From contig DBTU01000042.1 in the NCBI GenBank assembly GCA_002307215.1, positions 1-64,000 on the forward strand: a stretch of DNA of 64,000 nt, given 5' to 3'. The notes under the pieces were generated by a model. The model did not search any database and was not told the origin of the DNA. It saw only the letters and a program-made list of their open reading frames with translations. How positions within the stretch are numbered: the stretch's first letter is position 1; each line of letters opens with the position of its first letter. Shown here in pieces: positions 1 to 8,434 of the stretch. Made by a program: the position numbers and the translations under genes. The stretch comes from Lachnoclostridium sp. UBA1308. Lineage in GTDB: Bacteria > Bacillota > Clostridia > Lachnospirales > Lachnospiraceae.

Positions 1-53
1 TATCTGAGCTTTGTATATAATCATTTTATTATTTATGAAAGGAGGGATAACGT

Positions 54-971
54 ATGAATGAATGGAAAGAAAGAATTCAAAGGATGATTGACTGGATTGA
101 AATCAACATAGAGAACAGACCGGGTCTACTGGAAATGTCGCGGGAAATCGGGTACTCACCTTCTTACTGTTCTTTTTTGTTTCATCATGTTACAGGTACA
201 ACCTTAAAAAGCTATATGGCAGGTCGTCGTTTGTGTCAGGCAACATTGGAGCTCCGTGATACAAAATCGAGAATACTTGATATTGCGATAAAGTATGGGT
301 ATTCATCACAAGAGGCTCTGACGAGAGCCTTTGTTAATGCCTATGGCTTAACACCTTTAAGTTATCGTAAAAGTCCAAGACCGATACAACTTTCCATCAA
401 ACAGAACGTGATTTTTCCTGACAATTATATCAATAACGGAGGTAACGATATGAGTAATATTAAGGAAGCAAATATTCGATTTGAATACATCCCCGAACAT
501 AAATACATTGGTATCTGGGATATACGAGTAGATAATTATGGAGACTTCTGGAAGTTCCATGATTGCGATGAAGTTTGTGGTATTATTGAAAGTATGAGAA
601 ATGTGGCTCTGGAATCTGTAGGGCCGCACACAGCAGGTTGGTTTTATGAAAATGGTAAGAAGGGTTACTTTTATGGGGTTGGTGTTTCATCAGAATATAA
701 CGGAGTAGTTCCGGAAGGATTTGAGATGAAGGAATGCCCGGCATCCTATTATTTAGTATTCTTTCATCCACCGTTTGAGTATTTGCCTGAAAATTGTGAG
801 GTAATGAGCCGAGTTGAAGAATTAGCTTGGAATTATAACCCTTCTAAAAGCGATAGAGGGTGGATTCCTAACGGATACGAGTGGAATGAAAAATCCTGCC
901 AGATTTACCAGCGTCATATTCCCGAGGTTATTGGGTATGAGGTGCTTCGCCCCGTAAAGAAAATGAAATAA
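54..971 (+). CDS. AraC-family regulator with GyrI-like effector domain
   Basis: Transcription regulator of 305 residues. Residues about 8-105 hold two helix-turn-helix motifs of AraC type (the second ends in the usual FVNAYGLTPLSYRK). Residues about 140-300 look like a GyrI/BmrR-type small-molecule-binding domain (IRFEYIPEHKYIG start, long beta-rich tail). In this architecture the C-terminal domain senses a hydrophobic drug or metabolite and the N-terminal domain activates promoters; the ligand cannot be told from sequence. The start is fixed by an AAAGGAGGG ribosome site 8 bases upstream, and a TATAAT at 16-21 may be its -10. A second protein of the same architecture lies at 34701-35540. No obvious target gene is adjacent, since the next gene is convergent. 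Confidence 0.85.
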   Translation: MNEWKERIQRMIDWIEINIENRPGLLEMSREIGYSPSYCSFLFHHVTGTTLKSYMAGRRLCQATLELRDTKSRILDIAIKYGYSSQEALTRAFVNAYGLTPLSYRKSPRPIQLSIKQNVIFPDNYINNGGNDMSNIKEANIRFEYIPEHKYIGIWDIRVDNYGDFWKFHDCDEVCGIIESMRNVALESVGPHTAGWFYENGKKGYFYGVGVSSEYNGVVPEGFEMKECPASYYLVFFHPPFEYLPENCEVMSRVEELAWNYNPSKSDRGWIPNGYEWNEKSCQIYQRHIPEVIGYEVLRPVKKMK

Positions 972-1005
972 TCGAGGGATAGTTCACTCATAGCTGTACA
1001 ATATA

Positions 1006-1086
1006 AGAAGCTTCACATACAACCCCGGCACACAAATCAAGAATGTGTCATATAAACAGTGCAGGGGGGGCATATGTGAAGCTTCC
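1006..1086. repeat. Palindromic repeat, family A copy 1 (GAAGCTTCACAT ends)
   Basis: Inverted repeat whose outer arms GAAGCTTCACATA (1008-1020) and TATGTGAAGCTTC (1073-1085) are perfectly complementary; an inner CCCC/GGGG pair strengthens the stem. It lies 3' of the AraC gene and 3' of the convergent gene, so it may serve as a bidirectional terminator. Related copies are at 16429-16488 and 25663-25716. Confidence 0.75.
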
Positions 1087-1155
1087 CGTATTTTTAGTAG
1101 TAATTTCGTAAAGCAAACGGGGTATGTAGTTATTGGTACTATTTAAATTTCATTG

Positions 1156-1644
1156 TCATGAAGTATACTTTTGAACAAGTTCCCGGCACCGTTTTGATTT
1201 TGTAAAGTATAGGTACCACCCGGCACTGAAGACTAGCTCAAAGGCAATAGGCCCTATTATTTCGGTAAATAATAATGCGATATCGGAATTGTAATGTTTG
1301 CCGATTAAGGTATTGTTATTACCGTGAACATTGTATAAAAATAATATGATGATGCAACCTACCAAAAAGATTGTCCTCACGACTAGGTATGTCTTGGATA
1401 TGATAACCATATTCTTCTTTACTTTATAACAAGTCATCGCGGTCAGCAAGATAAATAAAACATATAGGATGCTGATAGCCATGAAGCAGATACCAAGGAC
1501 AGGAATATGCTTCAAATTACCATACACCGGCACTATGTAACAGGGAGCCTGAAGAGTGTCAATTGTTATAATCATAATGATAAATAAAAGAATCAAGCCT
1601 CTTTTTTCTTCGGTATATTCATATGCTTTTCTAAACTCATCCAT
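1156..1644 (-). CDS. Four-helix membrane protein, DUF2569-like
   Basis: A 162-residue integral membrane protein. The start at 1644 is preferred over the upstream in-frame ATG because a perfect AGGAGGG sits 8 bases before it. Four hydrophobic segments are visible (about residues 13-38, 46-72, 78-103, 120-147), with a short charged N-terminus and the tail YFTKSKRCRE after the last helix. That layout and tail resemble the DUF2569 (YdgK-like) family of small membrane proteins of unknown function; the assignment is by eye. The gene stands alone, converging on the AraC gene at 54-971. Confidence 0.65.
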   Translation of the reverse strand: MDEFRKAYEYTEEKRGLILLFIIMIITIDTLQAPCYIVPVYGNLKHIPVLGICFMAISILYVLFILLTAMTCYKVKKNMVIISKTYLVVRTIFLVGCIIILFLYNVHGNNNTLIGKHYNSDIALLFTEIIGPIAFELVFSAGWYLYFTKSKRCRELVQKYTS

Positions 1645-1683
1645 TGAAATCCCTCCTAAGTAAAATAATGATAACATATACAA

Positions 1684-1988
1684 ATAATTATGTAAATACT
1701 GGAATAAATCGAATGCACTTCTAAGGTCTCAGGGGATATTGCAAAATATTGTTTCATTTATCTTAAAATGATTACGGTTGTATCTATATTCGTTAGTGCG
1801 CCTGACCTTCCTAGGTATATCCTTCTATGAGTCTCATACCTGTCGCCACACAATATATTTGACATATAATATATCTTTGTTAAAATCAATTTAGGACATA
1901 TGTTTCGGATAAGCCAAGAATTCACTAAAAGCTGGTTATTGTGTAAATTATAAAGAATAATTCACACCTTGAAAGGAAGCATATTATT
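1684..1988. repeat. Intergenic stretch with family C repeat copy 1
   Basis: No gene was found in these 305 bases between two divergent genes. Positions about 1782-1836 match 58272-58326 at the far end of the window, in the same orientation: CCTTCCTAGG is followed exactly 22 bases after its start by TGAGYCTCA in both copies, with most intervening bases also conserved. The rest is AT-rich and should hold the promoters of the two flanking genes, but no convincing -35/-10 pair was identified. Confidence 0.6.
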
Positions 1989-2849
1989 ATGAAAATAACA
2001 TTTTTGGGTACGTCAGCTGCAACTTCTGTTCCGTTAGCATTCTGCAATTGCAAAGCATGTAAACAAGGTAGATCGCTAAAAGGTAAGGATATCCGCAGAC
2101 GTTCTTCGGTTGTCATAAATGATGATTTATTAATTGATTTAGGTCCGGATGCCGTGGTCGCAAGCCTTGAATATGGAATTGATATAACACAAATAAAATA
2201 TCTGTTACAGACACATGCGCATACGGACCATTTTGATGCAGGTCATTTTATAACAAGACATTATGAATATGCCGTTCGGAATATGAACGAAATTACAGTT
2301 GTCGCATCGGAAAAGACGCTACTCTCTATGAGCCATAGATTAAGTTTGGAGATGCAAGGGGTAGACTTGTTTGATTCCAAATGGCAAAAAGAATTATCGG
2401 TTGTCATAAAGAAATTGGATCATGGTCAGCAAATATCAATAGATGATTATAAAGTTTTAGCAATTGAGTCCATGCATGATTTGTATGAAGATTCACTTAT
2501 ATATTTCATACAGCATAACAGCAAAACGCTGCTTTATGGAGTAGATTTGTTTGAACTGACGGAGGATGCATGGAGATTACTTGAGGGGATACACATAGAT
2601 ATTCTGATTTTAGACCAGACATATGGAAAAGGTTATAATGCAGGTGGACATTTTGATGCCGAGCAAGTAGAGGCTATTATCAGAAAAATGAGATTATTAC
2701 ATATAGTCGATGATAACAGTCAGATATATGCAACGCATTTGTCGCACGAGGGAAACGATATACACGAGGTGGCAGAAGATAATGCTATGAAAAGTGGATA
2801 TCATATTGCATTTGATGGACTGACTGTTGACACATCAAGGGCTGACTAA
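1989..2849 (+). CDS. Metallo-beta-lactamase-fold hydrolase, PhnP-like
   Basis: A 286-residue hydrolase of the metallo-beta-lactamase fold. It shows the metal-binding signature THAHTDHFD (His76, His78, Asp80, His81) and, near the N-terminus, a CxCxxC cluster (Cys19, Cys21, Cys24) as in PhnP-type phosphodiesterases, where an extra zinc is bound. Later metal ligands are plausibly Asp188 in LLYGVDLFE and His263 or a neighbour. PhnP hydrolyses cyclic ribosyl phosphates in phosphonate breakdown, but no phn genes are nearby, so only a phosphodiesterase-like role is inferred. The ribosome site GAAAGGAAG precedes the ATG. The gene is followed after 38 bases by an acetyltransferase and is probably co-transcribed. 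Confidence 0.8.
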   Translation: MKITFLGTSAATSVPLAFCNCKACKQGRSLKGKDIRRRSSVVINDDLLIDLGPDAVVASLEYGIDITQIKYLLQTHAHTDHFDAGHFITRHYEYAVRNMNEITVVASEKTLLSMSHRLSLEMQGVDLFDSKWQKELSVVIKKLDHGQQISIDDYKVLAIESMHDLYEDSLIYFIQHNSKTLLYGVDLFELTEDAWRLLEGIHIDILILDQTYGKGYNAGGHFDAEQVEAIIRKMRLLHIVDDNSQIYATHLSHEGNDIHEVAEDNAMKSGYHIAFDGLTVDTSRAD

Positions 2850-2887
2850 AATCCGTCGGTAACAGCAACTTACAGGGGAGGAAGTAT

Positions 2888-3349
2888 ATGAACAGAGTGT
2901 ACATTGGATTGGCAGAATCTACAGATCTCATTTCATGGATGGATTTTATTCAAGAGGTCAGATGGAATTTTCCCGGACTGGATACATCGGAGCAGTTAGA
3001 GGCTTATAGGCAGACAGTAATAAAGAATATGAATCGACATACGGCAATCTATGCAAAGGATGGCGATAAAATAATTGGCATTATATTATTTTCTGTGAAT
3101 CAAAATGTACTTGGATGTATGGCAGTTGACCCCTCATATCGACGTAACGGGATAGCATCACAAATGATAGAGCTTATGCTGCATTATATGGATCGGAGCA
3201 GAGATATCATAGTTACAACATTTCGTGAAGGTGATGAAAACAGCATTGCGCCTCGAGCTCTGTATAAAAAGTTGGGTTTTATTGAAGGCGAATTTTGTGA
3301 AGAATTTAATTATCCGCATCAGAAATTTATTTTGCAAAAAATTCTCTGA
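2888..3349 (+). CDS. GNAT-family N-acetyltransferase
   Basis: A 153-residue acetyltransferase covering a single GNAT domain. The acetyl-CoA-binding motif A is clear around residues 78-95 (MAVDPSYRRNGIASQM, the R/Q-x-x-G-x-G/A pattern), followed by the C-terminal ARALYKKLGFIE-like helix (here APRALYKKLGFIE). The substrate is unknown. It starts 38 bases after the PhnP-like gene with the ribosome site GGGGAGGAAG, so the two probably form an operon closed by the hairpin at 3422-3456. Confidence 0.85.
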   Translation: MNRVYIGLAESTDLISWMDFIQEVRWNFPGLDTSEQLEAYRQTVIKNMNRHTAIYAKDGDKIIGIILFSVNQNVLGCMAVDPSYRRNGIASQMIELMLHYMDRSRDIIVTTFREGDENSIAPRALYKKLGFIEGEFCEEFNYPHQKFILQKIL

Positions 3350-3421
3350 TACATTTACATCAGATGCTTTATCAAAATGCACGATGGCATGTCTGAAATG
3401 AATAAAGCATAGAAATGATTG

Positions 3422-3456
3422 GCATCTTATCATGTAATAATGGTAGGATGCTTTTT
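3422..3456 (+). terminator. Rho-independent terminator
   Basis: Stem of GCATCTTATCA with TGGTAGGATGC (G-U pairs allowed), followed by TTTTTG. It ends the PhnP-like/acetyltransferase transcript before the efflux operon. Confidence 0.7.
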
Positions 3457-3518
3457 GTTCATGTTAAGTTCATATTACTATATTAAGCTACGATTACATC
3501 AATAATGGAGGTTATCAC

Positions 3519-4388
3519 ATGAAATCAAAAAAGAAATCAAGAACAAAGAAGTATATTCTTATATTTGCAGTTATCGTAGCGCTTTTGGTAATAGCATTTA
3601 TAGTACTGCAACCGAAAGGAACGGTTAATGAAAGTGTCGAAGCAAAAACCGGAGATATTAGCACGTATTATTCCTTTTCCGGAAATGTAGAAGCTAAAAA
3701 CCGTCAGACTGTCATGTCAGAAAAGGTAATGCAGATTTCTGATCTTAATGTAGAAGTAGGCGATTCGGTGAAAGAAGGAGATGTATTATTCACCACAACA
3801 ACCGATGATGAAATTAAAGCTGAAATCGATGGAGAAGTATCAGAAATCAATATAGAAGAGAATGCACAGGTCATGGCAGGAATCGCCTTAATGAAAATTG
3901 TTGATTATAATAATCTTGAGATTAATGTTAAGGTAGATGAGTATGATCTCTCTGCATTAGAGGTTGGAAAAGAGGCAACGGTTTATATTGGTGCTATTGA
4001 TAAAGAAATGAACGGAACCGTTGATAGTATCGCGAAAGAAGGACAGGTAGTAAATGGAGTCACTTTCTTTCTTGCAGCGATCAATTTGGAGAAAGATGAA
4101 AATGTTAAGGTCGGAATGTCGGCAGAGGTTAAGTTCCTTAGTGCTTCGGTAACGAGTGCAGTTACCTTACCAATGTCTGTTATTCAGTTTGATGCAAATA
4201 ATCAGCCCTTTGTTTACTTAGAGGCTGACAATGGAAAGACAGTCGCAACTGATATTACGACCGGAATTAATGACGGAACCACTGTCGAAGTGCTAAGCGG
4301 TATAAATAGCGGCGATATGGTTTACTATTCTGAAAAATCTTCCTCATCCATCGGATTTGGGATGGGATCGGGTAATGGGGGGGCATAA
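3519..4388 (+). CDS. Efflux adaptor (HlyD/MacA-like) subunit
   Basis: A 289-residue membrane-anchored adaptor. A lysine-rich N-terminus is followed by one membrane segment (about residues 12-31), then a biotinyl-lipoyl-like barrel-sandwich (GNVEAKNRQTVMSEKVMQI ... GDSVKEGDVLF ... GEVSEINIEENAQV) and a beta-barrel region ending in a Gly/Ser-rich tail. In Gram-positive MacA/YknX-like systems this protein sits outside the membrane and works with the ATPase and permease encoded directly downstream. The three genes are tightly packed (3 bases, then 1 base apart), so an operon is near certain. It is shorter than Gram-negative MacA because the long coiled-coil hairpin is absent. Confidence 0.85.
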   Translation: MKSKKKSRTKKYILIFAVIVALLVIAFIVLQPKGTVNESVEAKTGDISTYYSFSGNVEAKNRQTVMSEKVMQISDLNVEVGDSVKEGDVLFTTTTDDEIKAEIDGEVSEINIEENAQVMAGIALMKIVDYNNLEINVKVDEYDLSALEVGKEATVYIGAIDKEMNGTVDSIAKEGQVVNGVTFFLAAINLEKDENVKVGMSAEVKFLSASVTSAVTLPMSVIQFDANNQPFVYLEADNGKTVATDITTGINDGTTVEVLSGINSGDMVYYSEKSSSSIGFGMGSGNGGA

Positions 4389-4391
4389 GGA

Positions 4392-5075
4392 ATGGCTGAA
4401 ATTCTTAACATGCAAAATATCTGCAAAAGCTACTATTTGGGCGAGGAGGAATTGGAGGTTCTCCATCAGATTAATCTGACAATCCATTCCGGAGAATTTA
4501 TATCCATCCTTGGGCCTTCCGGTTCCGGAAAATCAACCATGATGAATATCATTGGATGTCTGGATGCTCCAACTTCAGGTAAATATCTTCTATCCGACAA
4601 AGATATTGAAGATTTGGATGAGACAGAGATGGCGGCAGTCAGAAATAAAGAAATTGGCTTCGTATTCCAAAGCTTTCAGCTTCTGCCCCGTTTATCCGCT
4701 TTAAAAAATGTAGAGCTTCCTCTCATTTACAGTAATATATCAGCTTCAGAACGTAAAAAACGTGCGAAGGCGATACTAACAAAGGTTGGATTATCGGATA
4801 AAATGTACAACCTTCCCAGTCAGCTTTCGGGTGGACAGCAGCAGCGAGTTGCGATTGCACGGGCCTTGGTGACGGAACCGACCATTCTACTTGCGGATGA
4901 ACCAACCGGAGCACTGGATCAAAAGACCGGTGCGCAGGTTATGGAATTATTCGAAGAGCTTCATAATGATGGCAAAACGATCATTATGATAACACATGAT
5001 CATAATATTGCAAGTCACGCAAGGCGGGTGGTTACTATATTGGACGGCAATCTTACAGAACAGGAGGGGCAGTAA
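4392..5075 (+). CDS. ABC transporter ATP-binding protein, MacB/LolD-like
   Basis: A 227-residue ATPase of the MacB/LolD/FtsE group. All motifs are present: Walker A GPSGSGKST (about 42-50), Q-loop in GFVFQSFQLLPRLSA, signature LSGGQQQRVAIARAL, Walker B ILLADEPTGALD, and the switch His in IMITHDHN. It would power the FtsX-type permease that follows by one base and the adaptor that precedes it, probably exporting an antimicrobial peptide or drug, or acting as a mechanotransmission machine; the substrate is not visible. A second ATPase of the same class lies at 8435-9217. Confidence 0.9.
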   Translation: MAEILNMQNICKSYYLGEEELEVLHQINLTIHSGEFISILGPSGSGKSTMMNIIGCLDAPTSGKYLLSDKDIEDLDETEMAAVRNKEIGFVFQSFQLLPRLSALKNVELPLIYSNISASERKKRAKAILTKVGLSDKMYNLPSQLSGGQQQRVAIARALVTEPTILLADEPTGALDQKTGAQVMELFEELHNDGKTIIMITHDHNIASHARRVVTILDGNLTEQEGQ

Positions 5076-5076
5076 T

Positions 5077-6249
5077 ATGTTAATGGAAAGCATGAAAATG
5101 TCCTGGGAAAATATCATTAATAACAAGCTTCGCTCTTTTCTGACCATGCTTGGTATTGTTATCGGTGTAGCCTCTATTATTGCATTGATCACCATCGTTC
5201 AAGGTGCTACCAATAGTATCAGTGATGAGGTCAATTCGCTTGGAGTTAATAAAATTACGGTTTCTGCTATGGGAACACCTCTTAAGCAAGGGCTGAGCGA
5301 TACGGATATAAAAGCAATTGCGAAAGTAGACAATATCAGCGGAGTATCTCCTACAATATCCGAAAAAACCAGTATTGTATATGATGGAAATATAATTGAG
5401 AATGTAGCGGTTCAGGGTAAGAATGAGGTCTACTTTAATCAGAATGACAGTCTCATGAATTACGGAAGACAAATCAATATACTGGATATTGACAGCAAGA
5501 ATCAGGTAGCGGTCATAGGAGAGAATATCGTTAAGGAATTGTACTTCGGAGTTGATCCGATTGGAAAGAAATTGTTAATAAACGGTACTACCTACACCAT
5601 TATAGGAACTCTGTCTGCTTCCAGTGGCGTGGGTGCAAGTTCTAATAATGATATGGTCATCATCCCTTATACAACCGCACTACGGAATCTAGGAGTTAAG
5701 AATATATCAAGTCTTGATGTATATCTAAAGGATACCGCAATTGCGGATGATACCGTTAATGATATCAAGAGTGTATTAAATCCGGCATTTAATTATAAAG
5801 ATAATGCCTACTCGGTTTTTAATATGGGTGACATGATTGCCAGTTTTCAATCGATGATGTCTATGATGTCGTATCTTCTCGGAGGTATTGCTGCAATATC
5901 ATTGGTCGTAGGAGGTATCGGGATTATGAATATGATGTTGGTATCTATAACGGAGCGAACGATGGAAATCGGGCTACGAAAAGCATTGGGAGCGACACCA
6001 AGCAGAATTCAGCTTCAGTTTATCATTGAGTCTATATTCCTCTCTTTAATCGGTGGATTCATCGGACTCATAATCGGTAGTGGCTTGGCTTATCTTGTAA
6101 CAGTCCTGATCGGAGTTGGATATACGCTTTCAATTTCAACTATTTCATTGGCAATCGGGTTTTCGGCAGCAGTAGGAATTGTATTCGGCTATATGCCGGC
6201 GAGGAAAGCCAGCAGACTGAATCCGATCGATGCATTAAGAAGCTTGTAG
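5077..6249 (+). CDS. MacB-like ABC transporter permease
   Basis: A 390-residue permease. The start at 5077 (MLMESMKMSW) is preferred to an in-frame ATG 81 bases upstream because a GGAGGGG site lies just ahead and the longer version would overlap the ATPase gene. The topology is the MacB one: one N-terminal helix (about 20-45, LTMLGIVIGVASIIALITIV), an extracellular MacB-type periplasmic-core domain, then three C-terminal helices with the conserved FtsX stretch GIGIMNMMLVSITERTMEIG. It partners with the two preceding genes in the membrane. Confidence 0.9.
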   Translation: MLMESMKMSWENIINNKLRSFLTMLGIVIGVASIIALITIVQGATNSISDEVNSLGVNKITVSAMGTPLKQGLSDTDIKAIAKVDNISGVSPTISEKTSIVYDGNIIENVAVQGKNEVYFNQNDSLMNYGRQINILDIDSKNQVAVIGENIVKELYFGVDPIGKKLLINGTTYTIIGTLSASSGVGASSNNDMVIIPYTTALRNLGVKNISSLDVYLKDTAIADDTVNDIKSVLNPAFNYKDNAYSVFNMGDMIASFQSMMSMMSYLLGGIAAISLVVGGIGIMNMMLVSITERTMEIGLRKALGATPSRIQLQFIIESIFLSLIGGFIGLIIGSGLAYLVTVLIGVGYTLSISTISLAIGFSAAVGIVFGYMPARKASRLNPIDALRSL

Positions 6250-6367
6250 TTTTGGAAAGAACAGATTAAACTGATATTTGGGAAACAACTGAAAGCTAGG
6301 TCTTGCTAGGCGTAGAAATGCATTAATTCCTAAATACATGATAGAGTATATCGGCAAGGAGATGCGT

Positions 6368-7042
6368 ATGTTTCAAATTCTTATCGTTGATGATAATGAT
6401 AGTATTTTAAAATTGATGAAGACCTATCTGCTGCGAGACGGTTATAAGGTGTTGACCGCCTCCGATGGATTAGAAGCATTGGACGTACTGGATAAAGAAC
6501 AAATTGATCTGATGATTGCAGATATCATGATGCCAAACATGGATGGTTATCTACTGACCAAGGAATTAAGAGATGCAAATTATAACTTTCCGATTCTGAT
6601 GGTAACGGCCAAAGAAAACTTTGAAGATAAGAAGAAAGGTTTTCTCGTCGGAACGGATGATTATATGGTCAAACCGATTGATTTTGATGAGATGTTGCTC
6701 CGCGTAGCTGCTTTGCTTCGGAGAGCCAAGATTACGAACGATCACAAAATTGTAATCGGTGAAATTGTCCTTGATTATGATACACTGACCATTACTACGA
6801 AAAAGGAAGACATCTTATTGCCAAAGAAGGAATTCTTGTTACTTTTTAAGCTGTTAAGTTACCCCAAGAAAATATTTACAAGACAGGATTTAATGGATGA
6901 ACTATGGGGTTATGATAATGAAACGGATGTACGCACGGTGGATGTTCATATTAAGCGTCTGAGGGATAAATTTGATGATCTTGAAGAATTTAAGATCATT
7001 ACCGTAAGAGGGCTTGGTTATAAGGCGGAGAGGTCAGTGTGA
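6368..7042 (+). CDS. OmpR-family response regulator
   Basis: A 224-residue two-component response regulator. The receiver domain (about 1-118) has the acidic pair Asp8/Asp9, phospho-acceptor Asp52 in IADIMMPNMDG, the conserved Thr and Lys (MVTAKE; MVKPID). The C-terminal winged helix (about 128-222) shows LLPKKEFLLLFKLLSYP and TVRGLGYKAE, as in OmpR/PhoB proteins. The start at 6368 is chosen over an ATG 30 bases earlier because of the AAGGAG site 7 bases upstream. Its partner kinase is the next gene, but two tandem 159-bp repeats separate them. The flanking ABC systems are the likely targets. Confidence 0.9.
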   Translation: MFQILIVDDNDSILKLMKTYLLRDGYKVLTASDGLEALDVLDKEQIDLMIADIMMPNMDGYLLTKELRDANYNFPILMVTAKENFEDKKKGFLVGTDDYMVKPIDFDEMLLRVAALLRRAKITNDHKIVIGEIVLDYDTLTITTKKEDILLPKKEFLLLFKLLSYPKKIFTRQDLMDELWGYDNETDVRTVDVHIKRLRDKFDDLEEFKIITVRGLGYKAERSV

Positions 7043-7201
7043 AAATTGTCTCGCAAAAATCATGCGAGCCATTAAGAATATAATAATGAATTCCATTGGA
7101 AATTCATTATTATATTTACAGGTTGGTGCCTGCGTAACCAAAGTGTAAAGGGCACACTCGGCACAAACTAATTCTAAGGGCAGGCATGTTAGGCTAGTTT
7201 G
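7043..7201. repeat. Family B palindromic repeat, tandem copy 1 of 2
   Basis: First of two adjacent copies with a period of 159 bp and only a few mismatches. The unit starts one base after the stop of the response-regulator gene. It contains a small hairpin (CTCGCA...TGCGAG) and a long AT-rich palindrome whose arms AAATTCATTATTATATTT and its complement flank CCATTGG (about 7077-7118). Parts of the unit recur at 23253-23302 and at 54785-54860. No coding capacity is apparent; it looks like a MITE-type or REP-type element. Confidence 0.85.
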
Positions 7202-7345
7202 AAATTGTCTCGCAAAAATCATGCGAGCCATTAGAAATATAATAATGAATTCCATTGGAAATTCATTATTATATTTACAGGTTGGTGCCTGCGTAACCAA
7301 AGTGTAAAGGGCACACTTGGCACAAACTAATTCGAAGGGCAGGTA
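7202..7345. repeat. Family B palindromic repeat, tandem copy 2 of 2
   Basis: Second tandem copy, nearly identical to the preceding one (for example TTGGCAC for TCGGCAC and TTCGAAG for TTCTAAG). Its last bases, GAAGGGCAGG, supply the weak ribosome-binding region of the histidine kinase gene that starts at 7354, so the repeat now forms part of the operon leader for that gene. Confidence 0.85.
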
Positions 7346-7353
7346 TTGCTGGT

Positions 7354-8433
7354 ATGAGAAAGAGATTTTATATACGATCTATCTATGTTAAATTTGTTCT
7401 CATTTTTATTAGTATCTGGTGGCTGTTAAATACCTTGGCGTTTGCAGTGATCATCCGGGTCTTATCCAATAATAATTTATTCAACTTATTTACAAATGGA
7501 TTTGCTTCCTCGCATTATAAACTTATGAATGAATTTCAGCGAATTAGGATGATGACAGGACTGACATTTTTGCTTAGTGCAATTACCGGTACAATTCTGA
7601 TTGTATTGGTAGTCAGGAGCATTGTGAAACCGATTCAAAGATTATCCAATGCTTCGAAAGAGCTTGCCGGGGGTAATTTTGATGTAATGGTAGAGGTTAA
7701 GAACATGGACGAGATCGGGCAATTAACGTCTGATTTTAACCTTATGGCCAAAGAATTGAAAAACATAGATATTCTTCGTAAGGATTTTGTGTCTAATGTC
7801 TCACATGAGTTCAAGACTCCGATTACCTCTGTAATAGGATATGCTAAGTTGATCAGAGACAGCGCGTGCACGGAGGAGCAATTAAAGGAATACAGTGATA
7901 TTATTATTAATGAAAGTGAACGATTAACGTTACTATCCGCCAATCTGCTGAAGTTATCGGAACTGGACAGTAAAGTAATCAGAGAACAATCCGAGTGTTA
8001 TTCACTGGATGAACAAATCAGGAAGGCAATTTTATTACTTGAGGTACAATGGGGTAAGAAAGAACTGGAATTTGATATTGATCTGGAAGAGGTTACTGTT
8101 TTAGCGGATAAAAATCTTCTTCAGCAGGTATGGTTGAATTTAATTCAGAATGCTATAAAGTTCTCAAAGAAGAAGGGAATCGTTACGATACGCTTATATA
8201 AGAATGAAAATATGGCCATTTTCAAAATTATTGACCAAGGAATCGGAATCGCGGAGGAGGACAAGAACCGAATCTTCGAGCGCTTTTATAAAGGTGATAA
8301 ATCACGTTCCAAGGATGGGAATGGGTTGGGTCTGGTATTGGTTAAGAAGATTGTAGAGCTATCAAACGGAGAAGTGCATTTTGACAGTAAAGTAGGGGAG
8401 GGGTCTACCTTTGTGGTGGAGCTCCCCCTTTAA
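7354..8433 (+). CDS. Sensor histidine kinase with HAMP domain
   Basis: A 359-residue membrane histidine kinase. Two membrane helices (about 10-33 and 66-90) bracket a very short extracellular loop of about 30 residues, so the signal is probably sensed in or near the membrane, as in bacitracin-type kinases. A HAMP domain follows (about 88-140), then HisKA with His151 in SNVSHEFKTP, and the ATPase domain with N box NLIQNAIKF, G1 DQGIGI, F box ERFYKGD and G2 GNGLGLVLV. It pairs with the response regulator at 6368-7042. The start has no strong Shine-Dalgarno because repeat copy 2 abuts it, so its translation may be low. Confidence 0.9.
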   Translation: MRKRFYIRSIYVKFVLIFISIWWLLNTLAFAVIIRVLSNNNLFNLFTNGFASSHYKLMNEFQRIRMMTGLTFLLSAITGTILIVLVVRSIVKPIQRLSNASKELAGGNFDVMVEVKNMDEIGQLTSDFNLMAKELKNIDILRKDFVSNVSHEFKTPITSVIGYAKLIRDSACTEEQLKEYSDIIINESERLTLLSANLLKLSELDSKVIREQSECYSLDEQIRKAILLLEVQWGKKELEFDIDLEEVTVLADKNLLQQVWLNLIQNAIKFSKKKGIVTIRLYKNENMAIFKIIDQGIGIAEEDKNRIFERFYKGDKSRSKDGNGLGLVLVKKIVELSNGEVHFDSKVGEGSTFVVELPL

Positions 8434-8434
8434 C

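Noticed and set aside
7034..7300. Minus-strand 88-codon frame across the tandem repeats
   Set aside because: It encodes the same peptide twice simply because the 159-bp unit is a multiple of three; no ribosome site or conservation is evident.
7043..7345. CRISPR array, suggested by the direct repeats
   Set aside because: There are only two copies, they are 159 bp long with no unique spacers, and no cas genes are present.
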